A stretch of DNA of 64,000 nucleotides from Takakia lepidozioides (lineage: Eukaryota > Streptophyta > Takakiopsida > Takakiales > Takakiaceae), in NCBI GenBank assembly GCA_030704615.1, contig CM060731.1, positions 1,550,001 through 1,614,000 on the forward strand, given 5' to 3'. A program made the position numbers and the translations under genes. How positions within the stretch are numbered: the stretch's first letter is position 1; each line of letters starts with the position of its first letter. Shown here one piece after another: positions 56,625 to 64,000 of the stretch. The notes beneath the pieces are model-generated. The model made no database searches. It was not told the origin of the DNA and saw only the letters and a program-made list of their open reading frames with translations.

Positions 56625-57680
56625 CTGAAATGCGGCACCGCATTTCAATGTCTGAACGGAAATGTGGCAACTGCAAAAACCTCGTTTGGAAATGCGGCAC
56701 CACATTTCCAAAACCGGGGCAAGAACAAATTTCCGTTTCATGGTTTGGACATCAGAAACTGTTCGGACAAACGGAAATGCGGTGCCGCATTTCCGTTTCC
56801 GACACGGCAGTTTTGCCGATTGCCAGCTCCTTCCATGGATGTAAATCGAAATGCGGAGGTCGAACATGGAAATGCGGTGCCGCATTTACCTTTTGGAGAT
56901 GGACATTTTTCCAACTGCAGACCCATCGACGTTCTTGGGCTCCCAATTCCATGATGCTAGACGGGAATGCGGCACCGCATTCCATTGTCCAATAAGAAAT
57001 TTCGATGACGTACATGGAATGCGGCGCCGCATTTCCAAAAGGGACATCGTTGTTTGCCCAATTGCAGACCCTTTGATGGAAATGCGGCACCGCATTCCAT
57101 CGTCCTATAAAAACTTACATTGTCCTATAAAAACTTTCAATTGCCCAACATGGGAAATGCGGCACCGCATTTCCAAAACAGACATCGTTGTTTGTCCAAT
57201 TCCAGACCCGTGTGGGCATTCCGTCTTGATGGACGGAAATGCGGCACCGCATTCCATTGTCCGATTCGATATTTTGATGACAGACATGGAAATGCGGTGC
57301 CGCATTTCCAGAACTTCCATCGTTGTTTGTCCAATTCCAAACCCTTCGACGGAAATGCGGCACCGCATTCCATTGTGCTCTCCGGAATGTTGTGCCGCAT
57401 TTCATTGTCCGGTACGAAATTTCGATGACGGACATGGAAATGCGGTGCCGCATTTCAAGTATGGACATGGACAAGCATTAGCGACTGGACATGCTTGGAT
57501 AGTTCAAGGTCGAATATGGTGTTGCGGCGCCGCATTTCAAATTCGAAGTATGGTAATGCCATGTCAGGAAATGAAATGTTGTACAACATTTCCGTTACGA
57601 CGACAACGGAGGAAAGGGAGCTGCCAGAAAAAGCTTCATGGAGAAAATGGAATGCGGTGCCGAATTTCCGAGATTCGGCG
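56625..57680. repeat. Outer-type palindrome cluster downstream of gene A (about 15 sites)
   Basis: Palindromes of the aatgcgg-NN-ccgcatt family recur at 40-110 bp spacing with repeated spacers such as cattgtccgatt, tcgatgacggacatgg and cgttgtttgtccaatt. Some sites have only GGAATGCGG halves (e.g. caccgcattccattg). Central bases are CA, TG or CG. The cluster lies between gene A and the divergent gene pair. Confidence 0.88.
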
Positions 57681-57864
57681 TGTACATGTTTCCTACAACT
57701 CATACATGGATTTTCTTCACCTCAGGACTGTGATATCGCCGACTCTGGTATATTCATATGGACAGACACATTGTAGAAATGAGACCTCAAATTGTAAAGA
57801 GTGGGCCAATTACGGCAGTTTCTTGAACACGATGAAACACAAGCACACAGAAGTGAGGTACGAT

Positions 57865-58560
57865 GGGTTGTTTTATTGATCGAACACGGTGTCTCACATT
57901 TAGCAGCTCCAGACAAATCTAAGCCCTTCCTCCTTCTATATGGGTGTCACCAAGTCGACGGAACTTCGATAGCCCTCAAAACAAGCTCATTACTGATGCG
58001 GAATCTCGAGGTAAACTGCAATGCGGTCGATCTGGTGCCCTTGGTGGAGCTGACGACAATGTCATACCCATCAATCATACCACCATCATACATCGACAAG
58101 GTCACTGTGGGCCTCCTGTGCCCGTGCGATTCGTCTTCGCAACTCAGCCGAATGTCTCCATACACTGGAAAAGCAGAGTGAACTCCACGAATATAGTTTT
58201 CCCCGGTGCCGTCCTCCCTGGTCCACTGGCAGCAGTTCCAACGCCAAAGTGAGGCCGTGCGTGATCTGTCCGGCATCCCATTCCACCTTGGTATATCGAG
58301 GTCAACAATTTTCAGGATCCACGGACTGCATTGACCCTCGCCCTCACCTCGCTCAACCCTCCAGATACTCCATTGCGCGCAAAGACTCCCGCTTGATTCC
58401 AGATGCGTTTGTGAAAAGTGAAAGCCAGACAATGATGTCTCCTGATTGTGGTTTGAACATAGCATAATCGTGCATGATAAGGGCAGTCAGCAGGATTTTG
58501 GCGGCACGGCATCCCTGAAAAAGAGTAGCGCAGTACACTCAATGACAGCAGCTCCCGGAT
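57865..58560 (-). pseudogene. Unknown gene C, minus-strand copy
   Basis: Not recognised. The minus strand reads SGDIIVWLSLFTNASG, SWILKIVDLDIPRWNGMPD, PVYGDIRLS, LSMYDGGMIDGYDIVVSSTK and ELVLRAIEVPST, aligned with the plus-strand copy at 58.9-59.6 kb (about 60% identity by eye). The pattern of alternating hydrophobic residues suggests a beta-rich fold. Several frame changes occur in the 5' half. It lies in the outer element between gene A's 3' palindromes and the TIR. The inner element has no counterpart, so it was gained or lost after the two lineages split. Confidence 0.5.
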
Positions 58561-58794
58561 GGAGGAGGTAGCAGCGCGGTGGCTGGAAGAAATTCAAGCA
58601 AACGCTGCAATTCCTCACAAATACTCCAGGGCACATTTAAATTTCCCCCCGACAGGAACCTGCAGGGATGAAGATTGGCTCATCCATGGATGTAGCCGAT
58701 TCAGTTTCCTTCCCTGCCATGCAAACTATGGGCAGTAAGTGCCAGGTGGGCCTATAGCCACTCGAGACGACGAAGTCCATCCCCCCTTCGATGT

Positions 58795-58825
58795 AAATGC
58801 GGCGCCGAATTTCCATCCGGGGGAT
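58795..58825. promoter_or_regulatory. Single palindrome between the two gene C copies
   Basis: The stretch aaatgcggcgccgaatttcc joins an outer-type left half (AATGCGG) to an inner-type right half (CCGAATTT) with CG in the centre. It lies in the 350-bp gap between the divergent C copies. Confidence 0.6.
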
Positions 58826-58918
58826 GGACTTCGGTGGCAAATTTCAAACTATACCCCGTGGATGAGAAAGAGGTATCGGTTCATCCACCGCTGGCTTGTT
58901 GAACACGTTACACGATGA

Positions 58919-59633
58919 TTGGTGGGTACTTGTGACCCAGATGGTCCATTATTGGAGCCCGCACTGCTCTTCCGCTTCTCATCATTTCAAAAATCTAAGG
59001 GCTTCGTTGTTGTCCGCAAGGTGATTTTCATCGGCATCAAACACGTCCTCAGGTCCTCCTTTGCAAGGATGCCGTGCTTCCGGAACCGGGACGACTGCCC
59101 TTATGGAGGCATCGATTATGCAATGTATTCGGCCACATCGGGAGACATCATTATCTGGTACACAGATTACACAGAAGATACTGGTTCGAATGTGGAAACA
59201 TTGTCCGCTTTTGAGTATCTCCCAGGCCAGTACGCCTTCGAGCGGGGTGACGATCTTGGTCTGAGGAGTCCGTGGCTCCTGCGCATCCTTGATTCCGATT
59301 TTCCCAGCAACGACGGGCACCCATGCAGAAGAATGCGCACTGCTATGCTGTTTGCGGTGGAACTGCTGCCAGTGGACGTGGGTGGACTCCATCGGAGAGA
59401 CTTATACTCCTGAAGGAGTGCGCTCATCTTCTCCATTGTATGGGGACATTCGCATTGGTGTGGACGGCGAAAACGTGAAGCTTTCCATATTCGATGGTGG
59501 TATGATTGAAGGGCAGGACATTGTGGTGAACATCAACAGGGGTGGTACAACGGCTGCAATCCAGTTTACCTGGAGGAGCCCGAAGACTCATGAGCTAGTT
59601 GTGAGAGCAGTCGAAGTCCCATTGACAACGTGA
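58919..59633 (+). CDS. Unknown gene C, plus-strand copy
   Basis: Not recognised. A 164-codon frame starts at 58919 and includes SSFARMPCFRNRDDCPYGG, SATSGDIIIWYTDYTE, EYLPGQYAF and LLRILDSDFPSNDGHP. The reading continues in another frame from about 59.35 kb: PLYGDIRIGVDG, LSIFDGGMIEGQDIVVNI, ELVVRAVEVPLTT and stop at 59633. The minus-strand copy shows a similar frame relationship, so either the shift is shared, or a small unrecognised intron or alternative start is involved. An AATAAA signal lies at about 59717. The upstream region to 58.57 kb is shared head to head with the minus copy. Confidence 0.5.
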
Positions 59634-59999
59634 CTTGTATTCAGAAGGCACAGGGCTAAAGATTTGTTTGCACAATCAGCACAGTAGACGTGCTTCAAAT
59701 GCAATTCATGTGGATCAATAAAAACCCCATTGTGCCCTCTTTTTGTTCTATTCTGTATCCATCGTTCCCAAAATGCGTCATTCCTCATTTCGTTTGGGAT
59801 TGGGAGTGTGGGTGGATTTTGCAAGTGGCTGGTAGGCTGAAATGGGCCCCCATTGTACAGATCAGTACCACCCTACCATTCGCGAAACATTGCCTTTCAA
59901 TATGTAATTCTAAAAAACATTGCCGAACCTCCTTCATCGGGAGGTCCTTCTCCCCCTATGACCGTGACACCCTAAACCCTATTCCCGTGGACACTCATT

Positions 60000-60094
60000 T
60001 CCGGAAAATAGTCCTGCTCATGTTTTTTTCGACACTTACGACTCTGCTCATGGCTCATGCCGCTCATGGCTCATGGCTCATGAAATAGTAGCCC
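60000..60094 (-). repeat. Outer element right TIR (GGGGCT-type end)
   Basis: Inverted, it begins gggctactatttcatgagcc, then catgagccatgagcggc and atgagccatgagcag words, and cgtaagtg. The immediately internal ccctaaaccctattcccg is shared with the GGGG-type end of the inner element. Confidence 0.82.
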
Positions 60095-60534
60095 CCGGCT
60101 GGAACATCCACAAGGCGGCTCTGCTCGAGAGAGAAATCAGCTTGAATGCAGGGGCAGATTTTGAGATCACAATCACCACTCAGAACGTTGTTCTTTGCAC
60201 CGGCATGGCATGTCAGCATGCATATCAGCCCAAACTCATTATTCCGTGAGCCTTCCACTGCCGGAGTGTGCCCATTCAAGCCAAATCTTCGAAACGCAGG
60301 GATGGAACGGGGTTTTGAAACCAGCATTGCCCAAATGGATACCCAATTCAGCTCCGCATCTTGGTCCATTAATCTGCTGCACATTGTGAAGTTTTCTGCC
60401 CGTTCACCGCAAGTTGAAGAAGGAGTATTCTTAACACACGGGTACTCATAATCTGAAAATGGCTCTAGCTTATGTTGCTTGAGTGCGAATATGAGTGTGG
60501 TTGGCTTGGCAGCTTTACATCTGGTCCATCCCAC
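60095..60534 (-). pseudogene. Coding-like host sequence interrupted by the outer element
   Basis: Not recognised. The minus-strand frame from 60534 is open to the element end and protein-like: MCSRLMDQDAELNWVSIWAM, HTPAVEGSRNNEFGLICMLT, NNVLSGDCDLKICPCIQADF and SLEQSRLVDVPAG. Across the element, at 20690 and below, the minus strand resumes with CPKTVQDNNISKAWLAKQGH before running into antisense PPR sequence. Whether these two parts form one exon is inference from the apparent reading-frame continuity. Several Cys and His suggest a metal site. Expression is unknown. Confidence 0.4.
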
Positions 60535-60928
60535 TCGATATGATGAGCAGGTTCAGTTTGACTTCTCTCACACAAAAGACGCTGCCAAGATGGGGTTTGT
60601 TGCCCTAGATGACTTCCCGTCGTTGTTCTGGGCTGCAACATACAATTAATCTGGCCCATGGCGAGGGGCCTTGCCTTCCACCAATCATCTGTAAGTCCTA
60701 TGAAACTGTTTTTGTGGCAGTTTGTAAGCAGTGGGCAGCGATGGTGGGCTGTTGTAGGATTTGATGAACTCAATGTCGTGTACTGACAGCAACCCCTCAT
60801 CTCTTATGCAAGCATTCAACAAGCCAGGTTGACTGCAGAGCATATTCAGCCCCCCACGTTTCTAGTTGCCTAATGTTCTTCATCTCCTGGGCAGAGCATT
60901 TTCCAGGGTCTCCATCTGTGATGACACA

Positions 60929-62206
60929 CTATCTTCTCATGTGGTTCAGCTTCTGGTCTTGCTCTTGTTTGCACCACCCCAATGAAGGGCAGTTCCCACC
61001 TGCTTGATTCTCTCCATATGGTTGTCTTGGCAGGGTTTCCCACAACCGCCTTTCCTTTTCAGACTGCCAGTCATCAGCCTCGTTCTCCAATGCTTCACTT
61101 TCTTCCCAAGTGAAGTGCTCTCCTCTTTTATGCTTCAACGTCCCTGCAGGTGTTTTTTCCTTCATCTCCCGTGGTGCTTTCGAATGAATGAGCACTGATT
61201 TGCATCTGTTGGCAACACTTACGGTGTCCCTTTCCTTGCATGCCACTGCAGGCCCGTCATTGACTTTCTTGGCAGGGAAGTCTCCTCCTTCTCCCTCATT
61301 TTCTGGCTCTGTTGGTGCCCCACTCACCATGCTATCAGGGCTGCATTTATTTCGTGGTGTTGCGCCAGCCAAGGGCGATCTTTCACTAGTCCGATTGTTG
61401 GCAACAGCTGATTGGAGTCTTCTTGGCAGAGTCTCCCACGAGCTCCCATCAATTTCAGGCATCAGGTTTTCTACCCTGCCCTTCCACTTTTCATAAGCGA
61501 GGTGCATGTCTTCCTCCCTTTCACTCTTCAGCCTCTCAGGCAGATTTTTCTTCATGCGATTGCTGCTCCCATACTTCCAATCCTTGTGTAATTTTCTCCA
61601 GCCATCACCCTCAGATTTGACAAGGTATTGCTGCCCTTCCTTGTGTCTTTCCTCACTCCCAGCTGCTGGTTTTATCCCAGATTCACCTCCAATCCTTGCC
61701 TGGGGTTTTGCTTGCCAAACAGCCCTTGTGTGGGGAACTTCAATGAAAGGCAACATCTCATTCTCAGCTCCTGTCTTTGTACCTCTTTGCAACAGTCCGG
61801 CCTCGGATGCCTCACTTTCTGATTGCTAGGTTGCATTCTTCGACCGCCAACCTTTGACAAGAAAGTGTGCTCCATCTTCCTCATCTTCTACTGGTTCCCT
61901 TGATGCTTCACCTCGTATGTCTTCCTCCTCATGTTTTAGGAGCAGCTCCCATGCTTGAATTGCTACTTTTCCTCGTAGTTGATCTTGTGCTTTCCTTTTT
62001 CTCCGTAGCTTAATCAACTGTTTTGTCTTGGCAGCTCCCTTGCCATGAGTGCCTTGTCTCACTGCATCTCCCTTGGCTGCCCACCATCCGTGGAGTCTTT
62101 CTTGCACCATTTTGACCCTCGTTGGCATGCACTTTGCTATGATGCCCCACATGTATTTGCTGCTCCCTTTAATCATCAACATAGTGCTCCAGAGCGAGTT
62201 CCTCAT
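60929..62206 (-). pseudogene. Unknown Lys/Glu/Trp-rich ORF with one stop
   Basis: Not recognised. One minus-strand frame covers about 425 codons with a single TAG at 61826-61828. It is highly charged: LRRKRKAQDQLRGKV, HLAYEKWKGRVENLMPEI, and two related SWETLPRRL / LWETLPRQP segments. No known catalytic motif is visible. Its length and composition argue for a former exon, perhaps of a nuclear protein, but it could be chance in a biased sequence. It may belong to the same transcription unit as the open stretch at 60095-60534; there is no direct proof. Confidence 0.35.
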
Positions 62207-62684
62207 TGTTGACTAGTTGACCTTCTCAGCCCTTGGACCCCATTTTCCCTTCTCCCATGTTGCCTCGTCTTTCTGCTTCATCATTTGCTTTACTTGCACG
62301 ATGTTGCTTCTTCCCTATAGCTCATCATGTGTTGTGGCTCTTTCCCATGTTGCACTCACTCCCATCACACGTTGTGCAGTTGATAAGACTGAGATGAATT
62401 GATGCAGGATAGGGGGAGGGCTTGCTGGTGTATGTTGTCTGATAGGCCCCACGCACAGAGTCAAAGCTGGAAGTCAGCCTTGCAAGGACCCAAGTGAGAT
62501 AAGTCTGGTGGGGGTAGCATCTTGGGGGATGGCAGTTAGGGCAATGTGTATCTAGGGCAATATATGTCATAGCAGCGGGTGATGTGCTGCCAATTTTGAG
62601 GATAGAGACAGCCTGTAAGCTGTAGATTTGTATCAGTGGTTTCTTCTGACACATATTGCTCCCAGTTTGCCACAACCAGTTTTG

Positions 62685-62832
62685 TTTGCGTTTGTAGTGC
62701 ATGTGCGAGCCTGCTGGGGAAGGGCAAAGAGGTCCATGGTTGCATCGTCAAAGCTGGAATTGTGGCAGATGTCATTCTGAACAATACCCTTGTGGACAGG
62801 GAGTGTTCAACAATATGGCTGAGCGAAGGATA
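62685..62832 (+). pseudogene. PPR-repeat gene fragment (right copy)
   Basis: VCVCSACASLLGKGKEVHGC is followed by IVKAGIVADVILNNTLVD and then the same truncated junction as at 20.3 kb (gacagggagtgttcaacaatatggctgagc). It stops soon after at TAG. The two fragments share both the 5' junction (tttgtttgygtttgtagtgc) and the internal deletion, so they descend from one already damaged copy. Confidence 0.8.
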
Positions 62833-62999
62833 GAGTGTAATGACTGCTAATGAAGGTACCTTTTTCAATTTCACCTTGTTGTCCCCTGTTATCAGAATCG
62901 CCCCTAATTATTCATGTCTGAATTCTGCAAGTTAGCTGGTTGAGTGAAGTTTTGATAGTTTGGAGTGACTTTGACATGATTCTGCCAATGTGACAACAG

Positions 63000-63354
63000 G
63001 AAAGTATCAGAAATAGGTAACACAGACGAGGAGAAGTTGTGGAATGAATACTTTTCTGACCCCAGTCAATGGTGGGACAATCGAGGCAAGAAGGTGAATG
63101 TTTGTTGGATTATAGAGAGTAGCAGATGCAATTGAGCGTAGGAACTAGTGTGATAAGTCGAGTTGGGTGCTTCCTAGAACAAGTCTAGGCTGTCATCGTC
63201 AACTGCTAGCAACAAGGCAAGGTTGTATGCTTGATTCGTGCGAGGCATGGATAGCTGAAGGAGCAAGGATAGAGTGTGGGTGCAGATTCACCCAAGAGGG
63301 CCGGACTTCAAGCTCCAGATTAACTATGAAGCTACAAGAAACCTGCATCGGTAG
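63000..63354 (+). pseudogene. OSB-like (organellar ssDNA-binding) exons, first copy
   Basis: Exon 63000-63093 (after CAG, before GTGAAT) encodes EEKLWNEYFSDPSQWWDNR then GKK. Exon from 63286 (after CAG) encodes IHPRGPDFKLQINYE. Together they fit the PDF motif of plant OSB proteins (W...F.DP..WWDNR..K..P..PDFKH), which bind organellar single-stranded DNA and affect mitochondrial recombination. The second exon ends early in a stop, and the KH and LW residues that normally follow PDF are altered. No OB-fold region is visible in the window, so only the C-terminal motif is represented. Confidence 0.7.
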
Positions 63355-63549
63355 ATGGTCAACTGGCAGCATCGGCACAATTGGTAAAATCAGACATTGT
63401 TAATGAAGGCATCTTCTTCAGCACATTTCAGCCTATTTTTCCCTCTTATCAGAATCGGCCCAAAATTTCCATGTTGAATTCTGCAAGTTAGCTGGTTGAG
63501 TGAATCTAGTTTGGAGTGACTTTGACATGATACTGCTATGTGACAACAG

Positions 63550-63915
63550 GAAAGTATCAAAAAACAAGTAACAGACATGAGGAGAAGCTGTGGAGTGAAT
63601 ACTTTTCTGCCCCCAGTCAATGATGGGACAACCGAGGGCAAAAGGTGAATGCCTGCTAGCAGACGCAATTGAGCATAAGAACTAGTGTGATAAGCTGAGT
63701 TGGATGTTTCCTAGAACAAATGTAGGTTGTCATTGTCAGCTACTAGCAGCAAGGCAAGGATGAATGCATGATTTGTGCAGGGGCATGGATAGCTGAAGGA
63801 GCAGGGATAGAGTGTGGTCCAGATTCATCCTAGAGGGCCAAATTTCAAGCACAAGATTTATCTATGATTCCCTGTGGATCAATAACTACAAGAAACCTCC
63901 ATGGGTAGATGGTCT
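63550..63915 (+). pseudogene. OSB-like exons, second copy (tandem duplicate)
   Basis: A copy about 550 bp downstream of the first with the same exon-intron order. Exon one reads EEKLWSEYFSAPSQ, a stop in place of the first Trp of WWDNR, then WDNR; exon two (from 63823) reads IHPRGPNFKHK and, after a frame slip, DSLWINNYKKPPWVDG. That continuation matches the family better than the first copy does, so each duplicate keeps parts the other lost. Confidence 0.7.
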
Positions 63916-64000
63916 ATTCCGTGGAACTCACTGAAGTCTTGCATTATGAGGATCAGAACTGCTTGACAGCTTACTTGCACGAGGCCTTGACCCTTAGGCA

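Larger units (their letters stand above)
20702..60094 (+). mobile_element. Outer giant TIR element (about 14.5 kb net, split by later insertions)
   Basis: The left end reads gtttactatttcatgagc and the right end, inverted, gggctactatttcatgagc; both continue into TGAGC sub-repeats. From left to right it holds terminal palindromes, gene B (minus strand), a palindrome array, gene A (plus strand), more palindromes, and a divergent pair of unknown genes. Foreign insertions are a LINE (22.6-25.0 kb) and a solo LTR that contains the whole inner element (33031-55530). A possible decayed 12-bp target duplication is ctgggtggaaga (20690-20701) against ccggctggaaca (60095-60106), 9 of 12 matching. Gene content, TIR design and net size match the inner element, which has the opposite orientation. 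Confidence 0.8.

Noticed and set aside
59960-59990. Telomere-like ccctaaaccctat near the outer TIR, and agggttagg at 33209
   Set aside because: There is only one partial repeat at each place. It is part of the conserved sub-terminal sequence of the element and not a telomeric tract.

Overview
This window is nuclear DNA of a streptophyte, most likely a seed-free land plant or close relative; I cannot name the species. The evidence is a plastid stearoyl-ACP desaturase with plant-type exon borders at the left edge, PPR-repeat fragments, exons carrying the PDF-type motif of plant organellar single-strand DNA-binding (OSB) proteins at the right edge, and chromovirus Ty3/gypsy elements primed by initiator tRNA-Met. 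Nearly everything else is mobile DNA, much of it nested.

Layout. 0.08-1.5 kb: desaturase exons 1-2 (minus strand). 4.7-15.1 kb: a decayed minus-strand Ty3/gypsy element whose polyprotein carries a cytosine-C5 DNA methyltransferase between protease and reverse transcriptase, and a PHD finger after integrase; its one recognisable LTR is about 2.9 kb long. 15.1-20.7 kb: a fold-back element, minisatellites, a hAT-type MITE with an 8-bp target duplication, and a PPR fragment. 20.7-60.1 kb: two nested giant terminal-inverted-repeat (TIR) elements. 60.1-64 kb: coding-like host sequence, a second PPR fragment and duplicated OSB exons.

The giant elements are the main discovery. Each is about 14.5-15 kb once later insertions are removed. 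Both have TIRs built on CTATTTCATGAGC and TGAGC sub-repeats, with one end starting GGGGCT and the other GTTT. Both carry the same two genes, transcribed away from a central array of palindromes. Gene A has about 10 exons. It encodes a ParB-like (DGNHR) domain followed by a circularly permuted, amino-type DNA methyltransferase (motif IV-like DIPDG, then motif I DLxCGTG). Gene B encodes a MULE-like DDE transposase with GCM/FLYWCH-like and SWIM zinc fingers. The palindrome differs between the elements: AAATGCGG-NN-CCGCATTT in the outer one and AAATTCGG-CG-CCGAATTT in the inner one. I infer a mobile element that has combined a DDE transposase, a ParB-methyltransferase protein and parS-like cognate sites. 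Binding and methylation are untested.

Order of events, read from target duplications. (1) The outer element (20702-60094) inserted into a minus-strand coding-like sequence. (2) A gypsy element inserted into exon 8 of outer gene A (TSD ctcgg) and shrank to a solo LTR. (3) The inner giant element (33111-54868) inserted into that solo LTR (12-bp direct repeat ctcccaacctgg). (4) A second gypsy of the same family (35582-42556, TSD ccact) inserted into exon 7 of inner gene A; its LTRs are almost identical, so it is recent. (5) Undated: a LINE cut into outer gene B. All A and B copies here carry stops, frameshifts or insertions, so if the family is active, intact copies must lie elsewhere.
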